Assembly (NCBI RefSeq): GCF_030403505.1
Contig: NZ_JAUEMJ010000012.1
Span: 138,166-202,165 of the forward strand
Length of the DNA stretch: 64,000 nucleotides
Direction: 5' to 3'
Origin: Glycomyces tritici
Lineage (GTDB): Bacteria; Actinomycetota; Actinomycetes; Mycobacteriales; Micromonosporaceae
Shown here: piece after piece, positions 57,439-64,000 of the stretch
Numbering within the stretch: position 1 is the first letter of the stretch
Layout of the letters: the number at the start of each line of letters is the position of its first letter
The notes under the pieces: model-generated
Seen by the model: only the letters and a program-made list of their open reading frames with translations
Told to the model about the DNA's origin: nothing
Databases searched by the model: none
Program-made: the position numbers and the translations under genes

Positions 57439-58362
57439 CTACTGTTCGGCCTGTGTGGTGCGCAGGCCGGCGAACTTCTGCGGGTTGCGGAGGTAGTCGA
57501 CGGTGACGATGCGGCCGTGCTCGATGCCGAGGGCGATGACGCCGTCGACGATGCCGCCGGACACTGTGATGAGGGCGGGGCTGCCGTTGATGACGATCGG
57601 GCGGTGGGCGCGGTCGGCGTACTTGTGCGTGACGCCGACGAGGAAGCGGGCGACCTTGTCGGCGCCGCGGACCGGGTTGCGGGCGGCCCTGACGAGGCCG
57701 CCGCCGTCGGTGGTGAGGACCGCGTCCGGGTCGAGGAGACCGAGCAGTCCGTCGAGGTCGCCGGAGCGGGTGGCCTGCGAGAAGGCGTCGACGACCGCGC
57801 GGTGCGCCTCGGGGTCGACGTCGAAGCGGGGCTTGCGCTCCTCGACGTGCTCGCGGGCGCGGCTGGCGAGTTTGCGGCAGGCCGCGGGGCTGCGGCCCAG
57901 GGCCGCGCCGACTTCCTCGAAGGTGAGGCCGAAGACGTCGTGGAGGACGAACGCGGCGCGCTCGGCCGGGCTCAGGGTCTCCAGGACCACGAGCATCGCC
58001 CAGGACATCGAATCGGCGAGGCTCACCGAATCGGCCGGGTCCGGCGCGGTCTCGACCGGTTCGGGGAGCCAGGGCCCCACGTAGGCCTCACGGCGGGTGC
58101 GGGCCGCGCGGAGCACGTCGAGGGCCAGGCGGGAGGTGGTGGTGACGAGCCAGCCGGTGAGGTCTTCGATCTCCTCGATCTCGGTGCGCTGGAGGCGGAT
58201 CCAGGCGTCCTGGACGACGTCTTCGGCTTCGGCGACCGAGCCGAGGAGGCCGTAGGCGACGCCGAAGAGGCGCGGGCGGAGTGCTTCGAACTGCGCGAGC
58301 GCGCGGCTCGCGGGAGGCGCCTCGGCGGGTGCCTCGGTGGGGTGCGCTTCCGGTCGGTTCAT
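57439..58362 (-). CDS. ECF41-type sigma factor with SnoaL-like extension
   Basis: 307 residues from ATG 58362. Region 2 (FEALRPRLFGVAYGLLGSVAEAEDVVQDAWIRLQ), region 4 (LETLSPAERAAFVLHDVFGLTFEEVGAALGRSPAACRKLASRAREHV), then a SnoaL-like C-terminal domain carrying the ECF41 landmarks WLPEP, DGGG and an NPxKF motif. The extension is known to modulate activity in place of an anti-sigma factor. An ATG six codons upstream (58380) is open, but the promoter's CGTC lies within it. The start at 58362 would be leaderless. Confidence 0.85.
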   Translation of the reverse strand: MNRPEAHPTEAPAEAPPASRALAQFEALRPRLFGVAYGLLGSVAEAEDVVQDAWIRLQRTEIEEIEDLTGWLVTTTSRLALDVLRAARTRREAYVGPWLPEPVETAPDPADSVSLADSMSWAMLVVLETLSPAERAAFVLHDVFGLTFEEVGAALGRSPAACRKLASRAREHVEERKPRFDVDPEAHRAVVDAFSQATRSGDLDGLLGLLDPDAVLTTDGGGLVRAARNPVRGADKVARFLVGVTHKYADRAHRPIVINGSPALITVSGGIVDGVIALGIEHGRIVTVDYLRNPQKFAGLRTTQAEQ

Positions 58363-58370
58363 GCGAGGAG

Positions 58371-58397
58371 GACGGGACATGGTTCAAGAGTGTGACA
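58371..58397 (-). promoter_or_regulatory. ECF41-type promoter of the sigma factor operon
   Basis: Reading leftward, TGTCACA (58397-58391), 16 bases, CGTC (58374-58371). This matches the ECF41 consensus exactly and suggests autoregulation. The last base of CGTC is eight bases from the ATG at 58362. Confidence 0.8.
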
Positions 58398-58452
58398 TCG
58401 GATCGCAGATTGTGATCGGCATCTCACCGAAGGCGTAGGGCAGACTTGTCCC

Positions 58453-59100
58453 GTGTTCTCGAACCTCTCGGAGCGGTGGCGGCGCCGCCTGCGCATCGCG
58501 GTCGTCGTGTGGGCGGTGCTGCTCGTCGCGGTCGCCTTCGCGGGCTCGCGCGCGACCGTGCGCGAGCAGGTCGACGCGGCCGGAGCCCGCGAGCTGCTCG
58601 ACGCCGCGGTCGGCGAGGCGGCGGCGGTCTTCACCGGCGCGGCGGTCCTCGCGGTGGGCCCGCTGACCTGGGAGGCGTGCGACGTGACGCCGGTGCGCCA
58701 GGGCCTGTCGCTCGAACGGACCCTCCAGGTCTCGGGCGCCACGGTCGAGCACGTGGAGGCGCTGGCGGCACGGTTCGCCCTGCGCTCCTTGACCAGTGAT
58801 CCCGACGGCGCCTCGTGGTCGGGCACGACCCAGGATTTCATCGGCGTGCGCGTCAACGCGCCCGCCGCCGACCCCCCGGGCGACCGCTGGGCCGAACCCG
58901 TGGCAGTGCAAGCGATCAGCGGCTGCAGGCCACTGGAGGCGCCCCTCGGGTCGTTCACGCCCGAGCCCCCGGCCGAAGCGACCGACGCCTGGGACTACGG
59001 CTCGATCGACTGCCCCGGCGGCGAGACCCTCACCAGCTGGACCGAGCAGGTCGACGCCCAGCCCATGCGCGTCCACGAGACCACCGGCGGCTGCACCTGA
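58453..59100 (+). CDS. Membrane-anchored extracellular protein of unknown function
   Basis: 215 residues from GTG 58453. N-terminal helix RLRIAVVVWAVLLVAVAFAG, then an extracellular domain with three cysteines (ACDVTPVRQGLSLERTLQVSG, ISGCRPLEAP, DCPGG) and a C-terminal Cys. The gene is divergent from the ECF41 operon and 90 bases away, so it might be a target; its upstream shows no TGTCACA in the needed orientation. Family not recognised. Confidence 0.7.
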   Translation: MFSNLSERWRRRLRIAVVVWAVLLVAVAFAGSRATVREQVDAAGARELLDAAVGEAAAVFTGAAVLAVGPLTWEACDVTPVRQGLSLERTLQVSGATVEHVEALAARFALRSLTSDPDGASWSGTTQDFIGVRVNAPAADPPGDRWAEPVAVQAISGCRPLEAPLGSFTPEPPAEATDAWDYGSIDCPGGETLTSWTEQVDAQPMRVHETTGGCT

Positions 59101-59127
59101 GCCCCACCGCTGCTCGGCCCTGCCCGC

Positions 59128-60270
59128 TCACTTGTCGATGTCGCCGACCACGAAGAACATCGAGCCGAGGATCGCGATCATGTCCGGGATCAGGCAGCCG
59201 GTCATCAGCGTCGCCAGCGCCTGCACGTTCGCGTAGGACGCGGTGCGCAGCTTCAGCCGCCAAGGCGTCTTCTCGCCCCGGCTCACCAGGTAGTACCCGT
59301 TGGCGCCCAAGGGGTTCTCGGTCCACACGTACGTCTCGCCCGCGGGCGGCTTGAAGATCTTCGGCTGCTTCGAGTGCACCGGCCCGCCGGTGAGCGACGC
59401 CTGCTCAAGGCATTGGCGCGCAAGTGAGATCGAGACGGCGACCTGGTCGAGCAGGCAGATGAAGCGCGCGTAGCAGTCGCCCTCGGTGCGCAGCACGACC
59501 GGGACGTCGAGCTGGTCGTACGCCAGGTACGGCTCGTCGCGGCGCAGGTCGAAGTCGAGGCCGCTGGCGCGCGCGACCGGGCCGGTCACGCCGTAGGCGG
59601 CGGCCGCGGCGGGGTCGAGCACGCCGACGCCTTTGGTGCGGGCCGCGAAGATCTCGTTGTGACGCAGGAGCTTGTCGAGCCGGACCATGCCGTGCTCGAC
59701 CTCGTCGAGGGCGCGGTGCGCGCGTCCCTCCCAGCCTGAGGGGACGTCGGCTTTGAGGCCGCCGACGCAGTTGTACATGTAGTGGATGCGTCCGCCGCTG
59801 GCCTCCTCGAAGACCTCCTGGAGGCGTTCGCGTTCGGTGAAGGCGTAGAACATCGGGGTGATCGCGCCGATTTCGAGCGGGTACGAGCCGAGGAACATGA
59901 GGTGGTTGAGCACTCGGTTCATCTCGGCGAGGGCCATGCGCAGCCAGGTGGCGCGTTCGGGGACTTCGATGCCGGCGAGGCGTTCGGCGGCGAGGGCGAC
60001 GCCGAGTTCGGAGGAGAACGCGGAGAGCCAGTCGTGGCGGTTGGCGAGGAGCATGATCTGGCGGAAGTCGCGCACTTCGTAGAGTTTCTCGGCGCCGCGG
60101 TGCATGTACCCGATGATCGGTTCGCATTCGGTGACGCGTTCGCCGTCGACGCGCAGCCGCAGTCGCAGCACGCCGTGGGTGGACGGGTGCTGCGGGCCGA
60201 TGTTGAGCACCATGTCGGTGGTCTCGGTGCCGGCGCCGACGCCGACGATCAGTTGCTCCCGTTCGCTCAC
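59128..60270 (-). CDS. nuoD: Orphan NADH-quinone oxidoreductase subunit D
   Basis: 380 residues from GTG 60270. Signature NuoD/49-kDa stretches: [73 protein letters not shown] and a C-terminal [26 protein letters not shown]. NuoD sits at the quinone site of complex I next to NuoB. The rest of the nuo operon (A-C, E-N) is absent here, so this is a second copy or a displaced gene. Key Q-site His (HPSTHG) is kept. Confidence 0.85.
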   Translation of the reverse strand: MSEREQLIVGVGAGTETTDMVLNIGPQHPSTHGVLRLRLRVDGERVTECEPIIGYMHRGAEKLYEVRDFRQIMLLANRHDWLSAFSSELGVALAAERLAGIEVPERATWLRMALAEMNRVLNHLMFLGSYPLEIGAITPMFYAFTERERLQEVFEEASGGRIHYMYNCVGGLKADVPSGWEGRAHRALDEVEHGMVRLDKLLRHNEIFAARTKGVGVLDPAAAAAYGVTGPVARASGLDFDLRRDEPYLAYDQLDVPVVLRTEGDCYARFICLLDQVAVSISLARQCLEQASLTGGPVHSKQPKIFKPPAGETYVWTENPLGANGYYLVSRGEKTPWRLKLRTASYANVQALATLMTGCLIPDMIAILGSMFFVVGDIDK

Positions 60271-60437
60271 GGTCCCATCGTCGCAGCTTCCGGGCGATCG
60301 GGGAAGGGTCTGCCGCGGTGGAGCCGGCGAGTCGTGCGGGAGGATGGGGGCGAGGAGCGCGGCGGGGAGGTTTCCCTGGCGTGGGTTGCGGGGTGCTGGC
60401 ATCCTTGAGGAGCATCCGACTATGGAGGTGTCGCCGA

Positions 60438-60881
60438 ATGGACCGCGATCAGATGCGTGCGTCAGAGTCCGACCGGCAGGTCGTGATGGAGCGGCTGCGG
60501 GAGGCGGTCGAGGAGGGCCGCCTCGACGTGCTCGAGTACCAGGAGCGCGTGGACGCCGCCATGCAGGCGAAGGTCTATTCCGAGCTGGACATCCTGTTGT
60601 CTGACCTGCAGCAGCTGCCGCCCCCTGGGTTCGCGGAGGCCGGGCTGGAGCCGACCGCGGTCATGCCCGCGCAGCCGTTGTCGAAGGTCAATCAGCAGTT
60701 GCGCGACAGTGCGGACGCGGGCTCGCAGAAGTGGAAGATCGTCGGCGTCTCGGCCGCCGTCGCGGTGGTGCTGGCGCTGATCCTGATCGCGATCAATCCG
60801 CATATCTTCCTGTACATCGCGATCGGCGTCCTCGTGATCCTGGTCCTGTTCGTCGTCGCCGCCGTCGCTGGGCTCTTCTGA
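60438..60881 (+). CDS. DUF1707 protein with C-terminal membrane helices
   Basis: 147 residues. DUF1707: [52 protein letters not shown]. Two close C-terminal helices follow ([18 protein letters not shown] and [25 protein letters not shown]). It shares its N-terminal domain with the protein at 41029 but has a membrane anchor in place of the beta domain. Function unknown. Confidence 0.85.
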   Translation: MDRDQMRASESDRQVVMERLREAVEEGRLDVLEYQERVDAAMQAKVYSELDILLSDLQQLPPPGFAEAGLEPTAVMPAQPLSKVNQQLRDSADAGSQKWKIVGVSAAVAVVLALILIAINPHIFLYIAIGVLVILVLFVVAAVAGLF

Positions 60882-61019
60882 CCGCGGCGTCCTCCCCGAA
60901 GCGCGGTGCGCCCGCAGCGACCGGCGACGAGCCGTGGTGGGACACCGACCCTTGGTACGCTTACCCGCTCGAAATCACCTCATCCCGGCGAGCGCCCCGA
61001 TCCCCTGTGAGGAAGCACC

Positions 61020-61553
61020 GTGACCGACAGCGACGCTTTTCTGAAGGCCTGGGAGCCTGACAACACCATCCCGTACCCGCGGCGGCACTGGATGGAGGAG
61101 TTCGCCGCGCCCGCAGCGACCTACCCGGCGGTGGACTTCCTGCCGCTCGACATGTCCGCGGTCTTCACCGCGTACCTCGAAGGCGCGCAGTTCGACCTGT
61201 ACAGCCTGATCAACCTGGAGATGGGCCCTGACGGGACGCTCGCGCTGGCCGTGATCGGCGCGGTCCCCGAGGAGCGGGACGACATGCTGTTCTGCCTCGA
61301 CACCGACAACGGGCAGGTCCTGCTCCTGGGCGTCGGGGACGGGACGCTGGAGCTGGTGAACTCGACGTTCAAGGCGTTCGCCGAGTTCCTGTACCACTTC
61401 GCGCTCTTCATCGACGCGGACACGGGCGGCCTGGGCCGCGCCAAGCGAGCGAAGGCCTTGCGCGCCACGATGAACGCCATCGACCCGGCGGCGCTCGAGG
61501 ACCGCGAGTCGTGGTGGAACGTCGCCCTCATCCAGCTGGGCTCGAAGCGCTGA
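61020..61553 (+). CDS. SUKH-4-like immunity protein
   Basis: 177 residues from GTG 61020, which has GAGGAAG upstream. Full-length paralogue of the protein at 4374: FLKAWEPDNTIPYPRRHWMEEF, FLPLDMSAVFTAYLEG, AVIGAVPEERDDMLFCLDTDNGQVLLL, FAEFLYHFALFIDAD and WWNVALIQLG. SUKH-4 proteins neutralise polymorphic toxins; no toxin gene lies beside it here, so it may be an orphan immunity gene. Confidence 0.75.
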   Translation: MTDSDAFLKAWEPDNTIPYPRRHWMEEFAAPAATYPAVDFLPLDMSAVFTAYLEGAQFDLYSLINLEMGPDGTLALAVIGAVPEERDDMLFCLDTDNGQVLLLGVGDGTLELVNSTFKAFAEFLYHFALFIDADTGGLGRAKRAKALRATMNAIDPAALEDRESWWNVALIQLGSKR

Positions 61554-61589
61554 CCTGCGGGCCGGCGCTCTGGCCGCCCTCCTGAACGG

Positions 61590-61677
61590 TCAGGCGGGCA
61601 GGACTGCCACGCCGGTGCGTCCGCCGTCGGCGTCGATCACCGTGCCGTGGATGAACGCCGCCTCGTCGGACTCCCTC
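61590..61677 (-). pseudogene. C-terminal remnant of a short-chain dehydrogenase
   Basis: Twenty-eight codons read ESDEAAFIHGTVIDADGGRTG and end VAVLPA at a stop; E-A-A-F-(I/V)-x-G-x-x-(I/V)-x-x-D-G-G-R is the classic C-terminus of SDR enzymes. Nothing upstream continues the fold. Only the last ~10% of a gene remains. Confidence 0.65.
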
Positions 61678-61863
61678 GAGCCGTGGCCGGCATGGCGCGA
61701 CGCGGTGGCGGCCCGGTACCGCGCGCAGAGGGTCGATCTGCCCGCTCGGGGCCTGCCGAGCCAGGTGAACACGGCAGGAGACCTTCGCAGGACGGCGCGC
61801 TTCGTTCCGGTATGACCGGTCGCCGAACCGGGTACCCCTTCGATTCGAAGCAGAGGGGGAGAC

Positions 61864-62268
61864 ATGTCTGAACGACACACGGCTCACGACGGCGACCGCA
61901 CCCGCGACGGTGGCGGGGACGCGGAGGACTACCGGGGCGAGCACTTCGGCCTGACCCCTGAGGAGGAGCGCCGGGGCACTCCGCTTCAGCAGGAGATCGG
62001 CGGGGACGAGCCGCAGATCGCGGGCGATCAGGACAATCCAGTGCCGGACCGCCCCGTGCCGGGCGAGCCGAACAGGCCCGACCCTGCCCAGCCGATCCCA
62101 GATCCGAACATGCCCGACCCCATGCGGCCGTATCCGGAGCCCGGTGATCCGACGCGGCCGTACCCGGACCCGAACCAGCCCGACCCGATGCGGCCCTACC
62201 CCGAGCCCGGCGATCCCGAACCGGGTCGGCCGCTGCCCGGCGGGCCGGTGACGCCGCATCCGCAGTAG
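61864..62268 (+). CDS. Pro/Asp-rich low-complexity protein
   Basis: 134 residues. GGGGGAG precedes the ATG. A polar charged N-terminus (FGLTPEEERRGTPLQQEIGGDEPQIAGDQ) is followed by Pro-rich repeats with the unit PDPMRPYPEPGDP (twice intact) and relatives. No signal peptide or membrane helix. Probably disordered; function unknown. Confidence 0.65.
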   Translation: MSERHTAHDGDRTRDGGGDAEDYRGEHFGLTPEEERRGTPLQQEIGGDEPQIAGDQDNPVPDRPVPGEPNRPDPAQPIPDPNMPDPMRPYPEPGDPTRPYPDPNQPDPMRPYPEPGDPEPGRPLPGGPVTPHPQ

Positions 62269-62450
62269 GTGGAGAGTTCCGCGAAGATCGCGGCGACAGC
62301 GCCCGTATCGGCGGTGCGGGTGGAAGAGGCCGTGAGTCGACGGGCCGGCGGAGCGCAGCTCTGTACGGCCCGCTTTCTCTTGCCTGGTGGTCTATGCGTC
62401 TCGCGAGCTGCCCGGACAGGGCTGTCGGCCCGGCGTGATGTGATGGGCGA

Positions 62451-62837
62451 ATGGCCAAGAACAAGAAACGGGCTCCTGATCCCCTGCGCTTTCTCGTGCT
62501 CGCCCGCACGCCCTCCGGGCACTACCCGCACCCTGTCGAAGTGGCGTTGTACCCGGACGGTGCGGACTCGATCACCGCGTTCTCGATCGGCCCGCATGTG
62601 GTGAACGCGGGCGGGCTGGTTCGCCTCTCGATCCTGATCGACGAGACGCGGGGCGAGCTGAATCCCTCCTTCAACATGGAATTCGATGCGGCAGAGCTGC
62701 ACTGGCTGGTGCCGTTCCTGGTCCGCCTCCAAGCCGGGGAAGACGTGAAGGACGAAATCGTGGCCGCCTACCGGGACCTGCACGGTGCAGCGCCCGAGAC
62801 GATGGAGATCGCCCGCCCGCGAAACTGGACGTCGTGA
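62451..62837 (+). CDS. Small soluble protein of unknown function
   Basis: 128 residues. It contains RFLVLARTPSGHYPHPVEVALYPDGADSITAFSIGPHVV, a helical LHWLVPFLVRLQAGEDVKDEIVAAYRDLHG region, and ends ARPRNWTS. Alpha+beta, no membrane segment. Family not recognised. Confidence 0.7.
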   Translation: MAKNKKRAPDPLRFLVLARTPSGHYPHPVEVALYPDGADSITAFSIGPHVVNAGGLVRLSILIDETRGELNPSFNMEFDAAELHWLVPFLVRLQAGEDVKDEIVAAYRDLHGAAPETMEIARPRNWTS

Positions 62838-62856
62838 TCCCCTGCGCCGCAGTGGT

Positions 62857-63735
62857 TCAGAGATCCGCGCCGATCCACTCCGGCGGGGCCGGGTCGGGAT
62901 GGAACGCGACGAAGATCAGGTGGTCGTCACCCGGCCGCCGCGGATCGAACAGCACCTCCGAGAAAGCCGTGGTCGGTACTCCGGACCGGCCTCGGATGAA
63001 GCGGGTCACCCACCGTTCGACGCCGTGGGTGTCGGTGAACCGCACCGTGACCTCGGCGCCGACGATCGATCGCTGCCCCTGGTCGTTCGTCGCGGTGCGC
63101 AGCTCCACCCCGGTGACCGCGCCCGCGGTGCGGCGGCCCTCCATGAGCAGGCGGGAGCGGTCGGCGATCTGGCGCCGCAGGCTGCGGTAGTGGCTGATCG
63201 AATGGGCCACGACGAGACCGGCGATGACCACGGCGATCCCGGGCAGCCAGACATCCGCGTAGTAGGCGATCCATCCGAAGACGCTCCAGGCAGTGTCCTC
63301 ATGGAACACCGGATCCAGCCTGATCCCGACTTCGAGCGGTTCCAGCCAGGTCGGCGCGTCCGCCACGACGGCGGCGGCGACCGCGCAGACCGCCAGGGCC
63401 GCCAGGATCCGTGGCTGCCGCTCCCCGCTCCGGTAGGTGTCGAGCAGCCACGACGCCGCAATGGAGCCGAAGAGGGTACCGGCCGTGCCGAGGGTCCAGA
63501 GGTACCCGAGCGTGCCGCCGCCCCAGAACGTCGGGAACGGCAGCCGGTCGTCGAAGACGCTGTCGATGATCGAGTGCCGCAACATGTCTGCGGTCGCCCC
63601 GATGGCGAGGCCGAGCAAGACGGCGCACCCGGTCATGACCGTTGCGACGACGACCGCCCAGGCGAGGAAGCGCCGATCCCCTGCCCGCTGCCGCCGCTTC
63701 GCGCGCCGCACGGCCGCTGGGTCCATTGTGCTCAT
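62857..63735 (-). CDS. DUF3592-like membrane protein
   Basis: 292 residues from ATG 63735, which has GAGGAGG eight bases upstream. Four or five membrane helices (FLAWAVVVATVMTGCAVLLGLAIGATA, LGYLWTLGTAGTLFGSIAASWLL, ILAALAVCAVAAAVVAD, WLPGIAVVIAGLVVAHSIS). A cytoplasmic beta domain follows (RTAGAVTGVELRTATNDQGQRSIVGAEVTVRFTDTHGVERW...VLFDPRRPGDD), of the DUF3592 type. Function unknown. Confidence 0.75.
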   Translation of the reverse strand: MSTMDPAAVRRAKRRQRAGDRRFLAWAVVVATVMTGCAVLLGLAIGATADMLRHSIIDSVFDDRLPFPTFWGGGTLGYLWTLGTAGTLFGSIAASWLLDTYRSGERQPRILAALAVCAVAAAVVADAPTWLEPLEVGIRLDPVFHEDTAWSVFGWIAYYADVWLPGIAVVIAGLVVAHSISHYRSLRRQIADRSRLLMEGRRTAGAVTGVELRTATNDQGQRSIVGAEVTVRFTDTHGVERWVTRFIRGRSGVPTTAFSEVLFDPRRPGDDHLIFVAFHPDPAPPEWIGADL

Positions 63736-63894
63736 CGCGGACCTCCTCGTGTTCCGCCGCCGTGCGGGCGGCCGGTGACGGCGCGACCCGCATTGCGGGG
63801 GCGCGTCCCCTGCCACGGTGAGCGGGGGCTTCGCCAGCATCGCGCGTCGCAACGGCCTACCGATCACAGCTTTCGCAGACCGGCCCGGACGAGC

Positions 63895-63924
63895 GGACGG
63901 GCCGACCTTGCGGTCGGCCCGTCC
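63895..63924 (-). terminator. Terminator hairpin of the partial SUKH-4 gene
   Basis: A 13-bp perfect stem (GGACGGGCCGACC with GGTCGGCCCGTCC) around TTGC, 31 bases past the stop at 63955. Confidence 0.85.
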
Positions 63925-63954
63925 GGCATTCGGTCTTCGTCGGTCGCTGCGAGA

Positions 63955-64000
63955 TCAGGCGGTGAGCTGGTCGAAGACCAGCGGCCACCAGGCCCCTGCC
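63955..64000 (-). CDS. SUKH-4-like immunity protein, C-terminal end (cut by window edge)
   Basis: Fourteen codons before a TGA read AGAWWPLVFDQLTA, against EGAWWPMVFDQLMS at the C-terminus of the protein at 4374. Nucleotide similarity is also visible at 4380-4420. The rest lies outside the window. Confidence 0.75.
   Translation of the reverse strand, partial: AGAWWPLVFDQLTA

Noticed and set aside
1..64000. CRISPR arrays, insertion sequences, integrases, rRNA
   Set aside because: No regularly spaced repeats, transposase or integrase motifs, or rRNA stretches were found on either strand.

Overview
The window is about 70% GC with G/C-ending codons, GTG/TTG starts and many leaderless genes. Several marker families occur: GlnR-like OmpR regulator, SARP, ECF41 sigma factor, DUF1707, SseC/DUF1416 and DUF2993. 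Together these place it in Actinomycetota, most likely a filamentous actinomycete chromosome; family rank cannot be fixed from sequence alone.

Left third (1-27.3 kb): an accessory secretion and conflict region. Three WXG100-related modules share one gene order: a YbaB-like protein, a small WXG/EspC-like helical protein, then a large helical or membrane carrier. They lie at 7317-4374 (minus; carrier, HNH nuclease toxin, two putative immunity genes), 12922-9516 (minus; carrier plus PEGA-like membrane protein) and 21954-24423 (plus; carrier, restriction-fold nuclease toxin, putative immunity gene). Between them, on the plus strand at 14264-21771, is a compact six-gene type IV secretion-like operon: two-TM pilin-like protein, PrgI/VirB3-like protein, VirB4 ATPase, TrbL/VirB6-like protein, VirB8-like protein, and a lytic transglycosylase-like/M23 peptidase. 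A second repeated module pairs a ~105-residue FHxxTWxNLQ protein with a large Cys-, WXG- and Gly-rich protein ending in an acidic WG...DPY(A/S) tail. It occurs at 3979-1184, 9426-7450 and 49416-47225. No ESX core genes (EccB-E, mycosin) are present.

Middle (27.3-47 kb): mostly core-like genes and small membrane families. They include a GNAT acetyltransferase, an inverted pair of DGHHKLAAY proteins, two tetraspan paralogues, a methyltransferase, a HEAT-like repeat protein, a DUF559-like nuclease, a DUF1707 protein, a large secreted subtilase, and a GH43 enzyme with a promoter/operator. At 33757-33834 the two halves of a complete tRNA cloverleaf lie in reversed order, with the 3' half before the 5' half.

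Right third (49.7-64 kb): regulators and housekeeping genes. These are a GlnR-like regulator with an upstream GlnR-type box, a cysteine-containing leader peptide ahead of a rhodanese/sseC operon, two secreted crystallin-like paralogues beside a SARP gene with 11-bp-phased heptamer repeats, and an ECF41 sigma factor/AhpD-like operon with a matching promoter. An orphan nuoD, a second DUF1707 gene and SUKH-4-like immunity genes follow. The last SUKH-4 gene is cut by the window end and resembles the gene at 4374.

The observations I rate highest are the permuted tRNA, five perfect DnaA boxes kept by rare codons inside the virB4-like gene, and the physical coupling of WXG100 effector modules and split toxins to a T4SS-like operon.
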